Shown one piece after another: positions 46,829 to 58,816 of a stretch of 64,000 nt of DNA. Below the pieces are notes generated by a model that had not been told where the DNA came from, did not search any database, and saw only the letters and a list, made by a program, of their open reading frames with translations. Positions within the stretch are counted from its first letter, which is position 1; every line of letters starts with the position of its first letter. This DNA is from Toxorhynchites rutilus septentrionalis (taxonomy: Eukaryota > Arthropoda > Insecta > Diptera > Culicidae): assembly GCF_029784135.1 (NCBI RefSeq), contig NC_073744.1, forward strand, positions 28,192,981-28,256,980, read 5' to 3'. The position numbers and the translations under genes are program-made.

Positions 46829-48304
46829 ATGCCACGCAAACTTATGTGTGCTGTCGTGAATTGTAAGCGATCAAGAACCAAAAAAATCGAAGTTTTCCCA
46901 TTCCCAGAATGTACTCAAACCTCGAAACTATGGAAGGAAGCACTCGGAATTAGGGAGGAAGATATGAAAATTGCCAACAATCAACGAGGAGTATGCGAGC
47001 AACACTTCGATAAAGCCTTCCTCGTGAAGGAAAAGTTTAATCAACATACCAGGCTCATGCCCGGAGCGGTGCCAAATCTTTCCATCGGTATAATTAACGT
47101 GCCCGCCCATAATACATACCAATGCAGGATGTGTGCGAGGGTGGAGAAAAAAATTCTGCGAAACACCGTTACAGAATTGAGGAAGGACAATCATATATTG
47201 CCCATACTGGATATTTGCTTGGATTTAAGAAGTGCCGCTCACAGCAATCTTCCGAACGGGATTTGCGATGTGTGTATCGCGATGATTCGATTTTTTACAA
47301 AATTCCTCAAGAGCTGCTGGGTCGCCCAGGATACATTGATGGTCAAGTATGGGTCGGCCGGTGGTGAGAAGGTGCAACCCTGGAGGAGAATTTGGCGATA
47401 TCCGGAGGAAATCGGATGTGCTGAAAACGAGACTTCTGATATGAAGACAGAATTTGTTGAAAATCAGCCTTCGGAATCAATAAATTCTCCAGAGTATGGC
47501 ATAGTTAATCATACAACGGAAGTGGGGGAATCCATGCAGTTCCATACTATGGATTTTGTTCCGGAAGAAGGCATCAATTCAGATGTTCCGAGTGAAATCG
47601 TGAAGGAAGAATATGAAGAATCATCAGGGCTAAATGTCGAAGAACTGTCTAAGACTTGGGCTGAAGCTGCTGACATGACGGCTGATAATTCTGAAAATCT
47701 TTCTCCAGAATCGGTAGATTTGGCCGGTAGTATTGCAGAGTATACCTCAACAAAGCATTGCAAGGACATAGATGTAGAACCTATACAGTTTCATGCTGTG
47801 GATGTGGAGAAAAATATACACGAGGGAAGTATTGATCTACAAGTACCAAAGGAAATTAAGGAATCATCCAGGGATGCGAAAATTGATACGACACCATCGT
47901 CTGCTTCTCGAATAGGAATTGAACACGCACCGCAGCAAATCGAGAACTCTTCTTCTGATACGATTGAGCCCACAGATGGGCCCATAATGTTACACACCGC
48001 AAATGCAGAGAACACTGACGTCCCCACAGATGTCGTAAAAACAGAACTTTCAGAAAAATCAACGCCAAATAACCTGAAAGAACCACTCCAAAAGAGATTC
48101 AAACACCGTCAGAGAGTCCTCAGAAAGGAAGAACACGAATGTATGATATGTATGCGGATTTTCGATACATTAGGAGCCCTGCAGCGGCACATGAAACGGG
48201 AGTTGAACGAAAGAGGATTGCGACTGAGATGTCTGCAGTGTCGAGAGTGGTTTGACACGGCACAAGAGTTGAGAAAACACTGTTCCAGGATGCACGAGAC
48301 ATAG
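46829..48304 (+). CDS. THAP-ZAD protein with a reduced C2H2 region
   Basis: A single exon of 491 residues starting at ATG 46829. Residues 1-85 are a THAP domain (C7, C12, later C-E-Q-H, then A-V-P-N). The ZAD domain uses C99, C102, C146 and C149. Residues about 180-430 are acidic, Ser/Thr-rich and low in complexity, with repeated P-I-Q-F-H or M-Q-F-H-T-M-D motifs. The C-terminus has only two finger units: the first has C-x2-C and one His but lacks the last ligand, the second is a complete C2H2. It is probably a nuclear DNA-binding protein whose binding may rest mainly on the THAP domain (inference). Its 5' flank is the MITE nest ending at 46718. The polyadenylation signal may be AATAAA at 49005. 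Confidence 0.9.
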   Translation: MPRKLMCAVVNCKRSRTKKIEVFPFPECTQTSKLWKEALGIREEDMKIANNQRGVCEQHFDKAFLVKEKFNQHTRLMPGAVPNLSIGIINVPAHNTYQCRMCARVEKKILRNTVTELRKDNHILPILDICLDLRSAAHSNLPNGICDVCIAMIRFFTKFLKSCWVAQDTLMVKYGSAGGEKVQPWRRIWRYPEEIGCAENETSDMKTEFVENQPSESINSPEYGIVNHTTEVGESMQFHTMDFVPEEGINSDVPSEIVKEEYEESSGLNVEELSKTWAEAADMTADNSENLSPESVDLAGSIAEYTSTKHCKDIDVEPIQFHAVDVEKNIHEGSIDLQVPKEIKESSRDAKIDTTPSSASRIGIEHAPQQIENSSSDTIEPTDGPIMLHTANAENTDVPTDVVKTELSEKSTPNNLKEPLQKRFKHRQRVLRKEEHECMICMRIFDTLGALQRHMKRELNERGLRLRCLQCREWFDTAQELRKHCSRMHET

Positions 48305-48591
48305 ACAACGTCAAATTCATTAGTACGCAAGAACTCTATTTGTTCTAATTATGACTTTTCCGTTAGAATTAAAACAATTCAGAATACAATGTTTTGTTTT
48401 TCTCTTAAGAAGAAATCTACTGAACATCCGTTCTCATGCGATACAATTTCCCTTATCTTGAGGTACTTCAAAATAATTTCGTCAATTCGGAACAATATTT
48501 GCAAACGAATCATCCGGAAGATATTTACCTCTAGTTCCACGAAATAATAACGAGTCCATCAGTTTGAGCTATTTGATTTTGTTATTATTCA

Positions 48592-48809
48592 AGTGTGGTT
48601 TCATAGTGGCGGAGAATAGTTTCAAGACTTGTGATAAACCGAATGAGCTAGTAGAAAAATTCAAGTTGCCAGGAGTCAAGAAACGAACCAATAATCCAAA
48701 GCTTCTGCTACCCTTCTTCATGGAGCAAATACACTTACATAGCCTGTCGGATGCCCTCGGACCATGGCTCCAGGCCAGTGGAGACGAATCCGTGCCGAAC
48801 ACAGTTTAG
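48592..48809 (+). CDS. Candidate orphan terminal exon
   Basis: An open frame with coding-like codon use ends at TAG 48807-48809 and contains N-E-L-V-E-K-F-K-L-P-G-V-K-K-R and F-M-E-Q-I-H-L-H-S-L-S-D-A-L. It has no usable ATG (only TTG at 48564) but is preceded by 'gttattattcaag', a possible 3' splice site at 48591. An AATAAA lies 200 bp downstream (49005-49010). No upstream exon was found and no homologue is recognised. It could instead be open 3' UTR of the preceding gene. Confidence 0.3.
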
Positions 48810-49053
48810 AAAACCGCTATTATTTTAGATATTACGAATCGTATTAGATTTTGCTTGGTATCGTGAATTTCAATTTATCAATTGGAAAACTACAAAACGT
48901 GAGCGTCGATTCTGACCGCTAACTAAAATATACATTATTTGTTCGCGCGCAGGATACGTTCTCAACCTTTCATTAATCCAGCGAAACCGGTTATCGTATG
49001 CCATAATAAACTTTTATTAGCAAATAAAATTCAAAGTATTCGACTTACATGTC

Positions 49054-51013
49054 CTAACCGTTATATCCCCCAGGGGGCAGCATCATAGCCGGGGTAACAC
49101 CGCCAGGATAGACAAAACTAGCCGAATAGGACACTCGTTCCAGCTGGGTTGCAGCCGCATGGTGGTACTGTTGGAGTGGGAGCTGATGTTGCTGCTGCTG
49201 CTGCTGTAAATGCTGCTGTTGTATTTGATGTGGCTGAGACGATTCTGAAGACAGGATGGAATCTTGATTCGAGTCCAACACTTGCGGTGGATTAACGTCG
49301 GGTTGTTGCGTAGAAGCAGCCGCAGTACCCGCCTGCTTCGACTCATCTTTTTTACGAGATCGACTGTTGTTCTTGTACAATTTAACACCCTTGAACTCCA
49401 TGCCGTGTTCTCGTATTTTGTGCTGTGTCAACATATAGTTGAACCTAAAGGAAGAATGGGTTAAAAATTCCGCGGAGAAAAGATCATATAAATTAAATAT
49501 TTCACCTATAACCAGCTCCACAAATCTCGCATGTAATTCTATCGCCTGTGTGTTTCATAACGTGCAATCGAAGCTGATTTGGCAACAGGAAAGCTTTGCC
49601 ACAGTACGTACATTTGTGTTTCAGCGAGCTCTCATCGGAATGCTTGTTCTTCATATGCCTCTGTAGCCCTTTCCTCCAAGCACACTTTATCCCACATATG
49701 TTACAAACGAAGGTTTTCTTTTCGTGTAACGATTCAATGTGCATCTGTAGCTCTCTTCGAATGTAGTACTGTTTTCCACAAATGTTACAGACGTAATCTT
49801 TCTTGTCACTGTGAATTTTCAAATGTGAAGTGAAATTGCCTTTATGCACCAGTATTTTACCACAAATCGGACATATCCGGCTGCTTTCTCCCGATCCCGA
49901 AAGTGACTTTTTAGGTTTTGATTCGGTTGCTGATTTTGTTCTCCGTTTCGGTTCAGGAAATTCATCCACAACATCGAGTGTGCCCATTTCTTCGAGGACT
50001 CTAATAGATTTCCTAGCTTGGCGACCTGTCCGTTTTTTGGGAGGATCATTTTCCGGAGAGTCCTTATAATCCGAGTCACTTTCGTTATAACTCTCACAAC
50101 TTCCCTTCGAATACTTCGATGGCTTAGAATCCACAATTATACCTTCAGTTTCCACTTCAGAATCCACTTTGTATTCTTCGTCAGTATTCGTGGAATCCGA
50201 ACTTGCTCGATCATCCTCTGCGGCAACATAGTCTTCCTCACTATTATGGTCATTGCCAGAAAACAAAAATTGTTCCTCCTTTATATTCGACACCACAGAT
50301 TCTTCTAGTACCTCTTCCGTTATTATAAATTGGGCGTGCTCCGACTCTTCCTGCTCGTCTTGCTCCTGTTTCTCTTGTTTAAGTTCCTCTACCTCCAGCA
50401 GTTCGCACTCGGGTTCTGTCTTGAGCTCCTCGCTACGACTGAACAATACATCCAGTTTGTGTTGTGTCAACTCGCATTTTCTCAAAAATTCTAGACATGA
50501 TTCTATCGACTCTGTGCAATTATTGCAAATTCCCTGGGGAAGATCTAATCTCGAAAAATATTCGCCCAGGCATAATCGCAAAAATTCTTCTCCATCCTTG
50601 AAATGATCTAGTTGATCCTCCATGGGCCGCTTTTCTCTCTTGCCACACAATCTGCAATACATCTTAGCATTAAACTCTAGCTTCGGATCTCTACATTTCG
50701 CTTTCCCATCAGCCCTTTGTCGGGCACACAATTCCATCTCTTCCGGTTTCGGTTCTTCTATATTCTTCGTCGGCCAGGCATCCGGGAAAAGACGGGGCAT
50801 TTTATAGCTCCTGTCAATATATTTCTCCTCAAAATGTTTTTCACAGACCCGCGTATTTTTGGGGATGCCTTTGTTTTTCCGATTTTGCACCCAAACAGAT
50901 TCGCTCCACCAGCGCTTGAGACCGTCGGATTTGTGTGCGCTCAGAAAGATAACTTGTCCCATCTGCGAAGTGCAGCCTGGGATGAAGCAATCCCGGCGGG
51001 ATTTCTTCTGCAT
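49054..51013 (-). CDS. THAP-ZAD-C2H2 protein with polyglutamine tail (paralogue 1)
   Basis: Two exons on the minus strand, 51013-49506 and 49444-49054, give 632 residues; the 61-bp intron (GTGAAA...TTTAG) splits the last zinc finger after G-A-G-Y-R. The THAP domain has C9, C14, C57 and H60; the ZAD domain C120, C123, C163 and C166. A long acidic linker (E/Q/D-rich) leads to five C2H2 fingers, two with the C-x2-C...H-I-E-S-L-H form. After them comes a basic segment (R-S-R-K-K) and a Q/H-rich tail with glutamine runs encoded by a CAG/CAA repeat near 49180-49205. The start is the first ATG of the frame; only GTG precedes it before a stop. An AATAAA (minus strand, 49018-49013) lies 36 bp past the stop. 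Its paralogue lies 6 kb upstream. Confidence 0.92.
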
Positions 51014-52959
51014 GTTTTCACTGGCCCCTACCACTTTCAGCCGAACGGAGGCTCATTCATCGATATTTACGCAAAGTAGGATAAATTAAACGAGACGAGT
51101 ACCAACAAAATTGGCTTATTTATATTCGATAGTTTTGATTGGGGTTGTCAAAATTTTTCCAGCATCTGCACAGTAAACGAGAAGGGTTCGAAACTATGGT
51201 AAAATTGAAACATATGAAGAACTCAGTTTCTTTCTTTCTTTCTTTGTTTTTAAGAGGCTTTAAACTTTGAAGTTCATTCGCCTCTACTCTCAGTTTCTAG
51301 TTTTTCAAAGTTGTTTGGCTAAAATGAGCCTTTAAATCAGGGTGATCGATATCAGTTTACCAGGGATCGACAAGATACTGTATAAGTTGTGTTACGAGAA
51401 TCAACTCGTTATAAGAATGGTTAATGTTTTAATGGAAAGTAATATTGTTGAAACTTGTATTAATAATTAAAAATTACACTTGATATCTTCTGAATTTTAT
51501 GTCTATTTATTGATGAGAAAATAATATCAAGTTTACTCACTTGACCAACCACAAAGTTTTTGAGGGTCGATGGTATCACTTCATTTTGGAAAAGGGGTCT
51601 CTTGCCCAAAATAGTTTGAGAGTCCCTGCTTTAAATGAACGATTGAAATTAGAACACAGATATTCTTTTCCGCTGATTCCACATTTTACAAAAACAAATA
51701 GAAGAATAGATTATTATGCTGAGAATGGCGTGACTATAGGTTGTCACTAGATACAATTTGAACTCGTATATTCGTGTCCTCATATTTTATCGACTCCGGT
51801 ATGAAATAGAAGCTAAAAAGAAAAGTGGCTCCCAGAAGCGTGATTGTTGTTTGGATTGCGTCTGGAATATTCACCATAAACAATTACTCTTTGTATAGCG
51901 AATCCGTTTCCATCCGTTCCTGTCTTATGACAATTTGCTTGTTATTGTTTTTGATATGGTTATTTCTATTGGTCAAAGATATAGGGCTCTTGCTACACAT
52001 ACATGCAGAGCATGTGTTGGGCACACAATCGCAGAAGCGGATTCATTATCAGTCGGCGTTCTTGTAGATGATTTGAATATAGTTGCGGTCTTTATACTAG
52101 CGCGAAATATTTCATGGAACTAACATGAACTTTGTGAAATAGTTAGGCAAGCTATTTCATGAACAAGAGGTTTTGTGAGACACATTTTACTTAATTTACT
52201 AGCACCTATTCCGCGATGTTCATTGAGCGACTTTCGCACTAGGTTTGAATCGAAAAATTGACAGGAAAAGATTATCAACATGTTCGGACCTAGATTAAAG
52301 TCACAAAGGCTCGAGCTTACGTTCGGAGGCTTCCTTGAATTTTCTATAAATTAGCTAATTCTCGCGAAACTTTTGAAAAGGTCCTATGTAACATCTACGT
52401 TAACTCGAGAAAAACGGAGCTGAAGATCGGAACATTGCTCCGCGAATTGTTTCAAATGAACGATTTACCACGTCAAGAACGATCTCTTCAACTGATGAAA
52501 ACATCGATAAAATATCCCTCACGAGATCGTTCGTCATATTTTGTTTGATGTTTTGGGCATGAGATAAGTCGCAGTAAGGCTAGCTCAATTTTCTTCAATA
52601 ATTTCATCGCAATCATGTAACTTTTTTCTTTTTCCGAAACGCAAAAAGACCCGTTTTGACAGCATTGAAGACATTTGAAGTAATTCCACAATACAGCAAT
52701 AAAAAGTGTTTCGATGGCTGGATTGTTTTTTGGAAAAAGTGTGTTGTTTCAGGATGGGCCTATTTTGAAAACGATAATATGAATTTAGATGATAAATAAA
52801 TCATTTTATTTAAAAACCCAAATTCCTGGTATATTTTTGCAGCCATTTCATGCCAAACCGATATAGTGGTTCTCAGATTTTCGTGAAAATTGGCAGTTCT
52901 GTTCGATATATCATAAAATATTAGACTCGTATTTCTTTATTTATACGTTAGGGTGACAT
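51014..52959. other. Intergenic between paralogues, left part
   Basis: Includes the 5' UTR of the 51013 gene. A segment at about 52370-52445 ('cttttgaaaaggtcctatgt', 'actcgagaaaaacggagctg') is the reverse complement of 61497-61596, so it is a fragment of the family nested in the hAT-type element there. No gene is recognised. Confidence 0.45.
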
Positions 52960-55900
52960 TTTTTTCAGGGTGGTCTGAAAAATCTTTCGTTTTTCATTGC
53001 TGGTTTTCATACGGTGAATTGATGGGTATCACTGAAGGCGGCTCTTACCGAGGCGTCTGTAACTGATTGTCTTTGCAGTTTTTTTTTGTAATCTTTCGAT
53101 ATTACTTGCTGAATCTGTTTGCCAAAGTTGATAGCCATAATGCCAAATAGGCTTTAGCATGGATTTGTATAGAAGTAGTTTGAACTTCAGTTTTAATTTC
53201 GACTTCCTCCCGATTAGCCAATGTATTTGAATTGCTCGCAATTTCAATTGCGTTTTTTTTTTGCTTCTATGTGTTTCTTCCAGATTAGACGGCGGTCTAG
53301 GTGTACACCGAGATATTTAATTTCAGTCGATTGAGGTACTGCAGTACCATTGTACTCCATTGAACTTGATTTGTGGGCATGTGTTCTGATTAAGCGTGAA
53401 CGTAACGTGGACACATTTTGTTTCATTTACTTTAATTCTCCATTTTTGAACCCACTTTTTCACGACCGTTATGTGTTCCTGGAGATCCCGTGAAGCAATC
53501 GTTCTGTTTTTGTGACTGCTGAGAATAGCTGTGTCATCTGCGAATATTGTAGTCATTAAGTTCCGCAAGGTTGGGAGATCAGCTGTGTAGATGAAATAGA
53601 GAACTGGTCCAAGAACACTGCCCTGAGGAACGCCAGCATAAATTTCTCGCTTTTTCGATAGTGTTTGGTTATACCGAACATGAAACTTTCTTCCCAGTAG
53701 GTAAGAACGCATAATTTCATATACTTGTGGTAGCATCTTTTTAATTTTATAGAGCAGTCCTTCGTGCCAGACTTTATTGAATGCTTGAGCTACATCAAGA
53801 AAAAGCGCTTAGCAATATCCGCGGCCTTCATATACTTAACGAATTTCTTCTATCAAACGGTGCACTTGTTCAATAGTGCCATGTTTTGCTCGGAATCCAA
53901 ATTGGTGATTCGGGATTAATCTTTCAATCTCGAGCGCTGATTTTATTAGGATAATCACTTTTGAGAAGATTAGAAGGATGCTGATAGGTCTATAAGATTC
54001 CACTTTTTGTGCGTCTTTCCCTGGCTTAGGACTCATAATGATGGTCGAAATTTTCCATGCTTGTGGAAAATATCCTATGAGTAATTGCGTTGAAAATTCT
54101 CGTGAGATGTTTAATTGCTAGGTCAGGTAGTTCCTTGATCATATTTCCGTTGATGTGGTCGATACCGGGTGACTTTTTCACATTGATATGATTTTTGATA
54201 ACATGTCTCACCAGCCGATGTTTGATTTTCATTTTGTTTTGGTTTGTAGCACCAGAAAATTCGAGCGTTTCTTGATTAGGTCCCGATTGATTCGGAGTGA
54301 AAACTTTTTGAAGATGGTTTGCAAAAGTTGCTGCTTTTTCATCGTCACTTCTGGCCCAATTACAAGAGAGCATTCTAAACGGCGGGACCTGTAACTGAGG
54401 TCGTTTTAGATTCTTTTTTTATCTCGATTTGGCGACAATTCAGTTAAGTAAATATGGAATTTTTCATCTTTCTCGTCTTGTAATATCTTTCTTAATTTAA
54501 GTTGTGCCATATTGAATTGGTTTTAAGATTCTAGCGATCCTTTGTTTTGCCAGATACGTCTTAGTCGTCGCTTTTCTGCAACTGCTGCTTTTATGTGAAG
54601 GCAGCAATATTTTTTTTATGTTTCTGGGTCTTCATAGGCTGGTTAACTGCGTCCTCGATATGATGTTCGTTATCCAGAGGTAGATCGAGAATGTTAGAGG
54701 AGACATATGTCTTATAATTTGTCCAGTTCGTTGAAAAGTTAATGAGATTAGATGACGTCTGCTTCACTTCCTTTTCTATGAAGTATTCCAGGAGTATTGA
54801 TGAGTGATCTGATGATAAGTCCAGTAGAAGCTTCGATCTAATTCGTTCACTGTTAATATTTTTTGTGACAGCGAAATCTAGCAAGTCCGGAAGTCGTGCG
54901 AGATCCTCTGGCCAGTGTGTCGGTTCGCCGCATGATGCAATGTCATAGCCAAAGTCAGTGATGACGTTGTATAATACGCAACCACGAGTGGTAATCAGCC
55001 TTGATCCCCAAAAGATGTGACGGTGCCATAAATAGTGTGGTCGTTTGACGAGTACCGCAGCCCCTCTTCTTGCTGACCTGTGCGAGTGATTTGTACCATA
55101 GAAATCATATCTCGTGACTCTAATGTTGTAATGATCCGTCAGATGAATTTCATTGATGAGAAAAACGTCAATGTCGTGTTGGTTCAAGAATAGTTTAATT
55201 TCATTCAAATGGTTATATATCCCGTTTGCATTCCAATAGCAGATTTTCAAAAAAAATATTTTGAACATTGCAATTTTTGGATGAGAAGTTGCTGACTGCG
55301 CAAAATTTCTTGCATCATTGTTTGCATTGATGTCATGAGTTGCACAATTGAACCCATAAATACTTGCAATTGGTCCGCGGGTGGAATTATTGGTGTTGGA
55401 TGTTGGGAGAGTAGAGCATCCCTATACGATGTGCTAGGCGTAGGCGTGGAACCTGGAGGTTGGGGTTTCGGGTGTGTGGCTGAATTTACCGTTGGTTGCA
55501 CGGTTGACTGATAGTTTGCAGGCCTGCTAGTTGCGGCTTTTTGTCGAGATTCTTGCGGTTTTTTCTTTAATGTTGTGTATACAGGGCACCCCCTGTAGTT
55601 TGCAGTGTGGTTGCCACCGCAGTTGCTGCATTTTCTTGCTTCTGTTGCTGTTCTTGAGACTGGGCATTTTTTTGTCTCATGAATACCACTGCAGACTACG
55701 CAGACTGCTGGAAGGTTGCAATACCCTTTAGTATGCCCGTATTCTTGGCAGTTGTGACACTGCACAGGGCCAGTCCGTTTGTGCGGCTCTTCAATCACTA
55801 CACGATTTAAAAGTCGAGTGACTTTATAAATTGGATGCACTTCACACGGTTTCAATTTTTTGTTGATGGCTCTAGTTCTACTCTATAGAGCGGCTGTGTT

Positions 55901-56700
55901 TTTTAATCGGTTCAACATATTAGTAACCGAAGTCACTTCAAAACCGTTATCGGTTAGAACGTTTTTTATGTCATCGGATGAAACACCCTGTTCTATGCAT
56001 TTCAGCACCACAGTTAGACCTTATCAAGTTTTTAAGCGGTAGGTGTAATAGAGTTTTTTCCTTCTTTAACGCGTTCACAATTTTGCGATAATCGTCAATT
56101 GTATTGCACTGCACTTTCAGTTCACTAATATTTCCGCGTTGCTCATTACGACACAGAAAATTATTGCTACCGATAGCTTTTTTAACTAGGTCAATCGCGT
56201 TTCTGGTTACCACCTGACGCAGGTAAATCGGTGCGGGCTTCGGTTGGACAGTTTTTTGCTGTGCACTTTCGACGTTCACTGGAGCAAGGGCATCGAACCT
56301 ATTGCTCAGAGGGATAACTGTGCTGGCTGTAATGTTTGTTTTTTTGGCTGCGTTTCCAGTTTTTGCACTATTGGGGCTCATTTTTCTTTTAAAATAGCGA
56401 TCTAGCCCAGTTTGCACTTCTTTATTGTCTATTGGTTTCTTCACATTTACTATTTTCCGGCGTTTTGTTCAAAGCGGGCTCACTTTCATCGCGGGTTAAC
56501 GAGTTCTCTGCAGCATCACTTTTTTTCGTCGGCGTTCTAGAAAGGCCAGATTTTACAAACGGATTGACTTGTTCTCCGTTCATTTCACTACCAGGATACT
56601 TCGGCCTTCTCACTCTCTACTAACACTCTTGAAAGAGCGCCAGAAGCGAGCGCAAAATAGAGCGCGAACGCGTACACTATCGCAACGAACGAACTTGCCA
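52960..56700 (-). mobile_element. Jockey-clade LINE, near full length but inactive
   Basis: On the minus strand: ORF1 starts at about 56613, broken by shifts near 56425 and 55900, and carries a gag-like domain ending in CCHC knuckles (C-H-N-C-Q-E-Y-G-H-T, C-V-V-C, C-S-N-C-G-G-N-H, 55750-55590). ORF2 starts at about 55268 with an endonuclease (C-Y-W-N-A-N-G-I) that lacks a central part, then RT blocks: F-G-F-R-A-K-H near 53870, G-V-P-Q-G-S-V-L-G-P at about 53630, the catalytic F-A-D-D-T-A-I-L at about 53545 and the C-terminal L-L-Y-K-S-M-L-K-P-I-W near 53155. No RNase H is seen, which fits Jockey. The start and end are estimates; no target duplication was fixed. Confidence 0.85.
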
Positions 56701-57145
56701 CGGGCATGAGGGGTGAAAGAATAGACTGGACTGCTCAGCTCAAAAAGATGTTTTTTTCGATTGCATACTTTGAAATACATTTGAAGACTGTATTTTATCG
56801 GGTTCGCCCTGTATTTGAATGATTCTATTAAACTCTTTGAAACATGGGGATCAGTTCTGAAGACTTATTCGAATTTATATTCCTTGTATTCTGGTACATT
56901 CATTTGTTGCACAAATGTTGTACAACGTAACGTAACGCTTTTAGGACATTTTCTCAACTTCCATTCATTTGACAAAGATGCTTATACTGTGTTTTATTCA
57001 TTTTTTTTTTGAAACAATGCTCGACCCATACCGGGGGTGATACAAACAGAATCGACAATACTTCCCGTGTTGGGTAATTTCTTTTCAGATGTGTTATAGT
57101 CGCATGCAATTCAATCTGTTGCTCTTGCTGTTAAATGTGTTGTGG
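56701..57145. other. 3' flank of paralogue 2 and decayed former coding sequence
   Basis: The piece from 57145 down to about 57085, read on the minus strand, aligns with the Q-rich tail of paralogue 1 but is past the stop codon. A polyadenylation signal (minus strand) is possible at 56998-56993. The rest is AT-rich. Confidence 0.5.
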
Positions 57146-58816
57146 CTATGATTCGGACGACAAATTGGATTCTTGATTGAACTCCAACAATAGCGATGCA
57201 AGATTATCCGGCTCTTCTGTGGATGCAGCCGCGGCACTTACCCCTTTCGACACGTCTTTCTTCCGAGATCGGTTGCTATTCTTGTACAATTTAACGCCCT
57301 TGAACACCATGCCGTGTTCGCGTATTTTGTGTTGCGTCAACATATAGTTGAACCTGAAAACAAAATAAGCTCAAAATTATCAAATTCTATCGAGAATATA
57401 TTTAATGTTTTACCTATAACCAGCTCCACAAATATCGCATGTTATTCTATCGCCTGTGTGCTTCATAACGTGTCTCCGTAGCTGATTTGGCGCCAGGAAT
57501 GCTTTGTCACAGAACGTACACTTGTGTTTATACGAACTCCCATCGCCATGCTTCATCCTCATATGTCTCTGTAGTCCTTTCTGCCAGGCACACTCAATCC
57601 CACATACGTTACAAACGAAAGTTTTCTTTTCATGCAGTGACTCAATGTGCATCCGAAGCTCCCGCCGAACGTGGAATCCTTTCCCGCAAATGTTACACAC
57701 AAAGTCTTTCTTATCGCTGTGAAGTTTCAAATGCGCAGTAAAGTTGGTAAGGCGCACAAAAGTTTTCCCACAATTCGGACAAACTCGACTGCTTTCTACC
57801 GGTCCTGACTGTGCCTTTTTGACTTTTGGCTTAGCTGCCGCCAGTTTTGTTCCTTCTGGAGATCCAGAAAATTCATCCACAACATTGAGTGTGTTCGTTT
57901 CTTCGAGGCCTTTAATAGATTTACCAGCTTTGCGACTTTTTTTGTGAGGACTCTTTTTTGGAGTGGGTGTATAATCCGAATCGCTTTCATTATCACTCTC
58001 ACATTGCTCCTTCGAATACTTTGGTGATTTAGAATCCACAATCATATCTTCTGCTGGATCATCCGCTGCGACAATGTAATCGTCATCACTATTATGCTCA
58101 ATACCAGAAAACATATATGGTTCCACCTTTATGTCCGTCACCACTGACTCTTCTAGTATTTCTTCTATTATTAGATGTTGGGCGGGTTCCGACTTATCCT
58201 GCTCGTCTTGTTCTTGTTTCTCTTGCTTGGGTTCCTCCAGTTCCTGTTCCTTTCGTTTGAGCTCCTCTACCACCAACGATTTGCATTCCGGTTCTGTCTT
58301 GAACTCCTCGCTACGTCGAAATAATGCATCCAGCTTGTGTTGTGTCAATTCGCATTTTCTCAGAAACGCCATACATGAGCCTATCGATTCTTTACAAGCA
58401 TTGCAAAATCCCTGGGGAAGATCTAATCTCGAAAAATATTTGCCCAAACATAATCGTAAAAACTCTTCCTCATTCTTGAAATGATCCAGGTGATTCTCCA
58501 TAGGCCACCTTCCGCTCTTGCCACACAATCGGCAATACATCTTTTCCGGTTTCGGTTGCTCTATATTCTTTGTCGGCCAGGCATCGGGAAGAAGACGGGG
58601 CAATTTATAGGTCCTGTCAATGTACTTTTCCTCGAAATGTTTTTCACAGACTCGCATATCTTTTGCGATTGTTTTGATTTTTCGATTCTGCACCCAGATA
58701 GATGCGCTCCACCAACGCTGAAGGTTTTCGGAACTGTAAGCGCTCATAAAAGTAACTTGTCCTATCTGCGAAGTGCAGCCCGGGATGAAACAATCCCGGC
58801 GGGATTTCTTCTGCAT
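57146..58816 (-). CDS. THAP-ZAD-C2H2 protein, shortened tail (paralogue 2)
   Basis: Two exons on the minus strand, 58816-57414 and 57353-57146, give 536 residues; the 60-bp intron splits the last finger at exactly the same place as in paralogue 1. THAP, ZAD, acidic linker and five C2H2 fingers are in the same order and closely similar (S-R-R-D-C-F-I-P-G-C, L-D-L-P-Q-G-F-C-N-A-C, F-V-C-N-V-C-G-I-E-C-A-W). It lacks about 23 residues between THAP and ZAD that paralogue 1 has, and a shorter acidic linker. It stops after S-S-E-S where paralogue 1 continues into the Q-rich tail. Likely a nuclear DNA-binding regulator. The start is the first ATG; TTG is the only earlier option. Confidence 0.92.
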
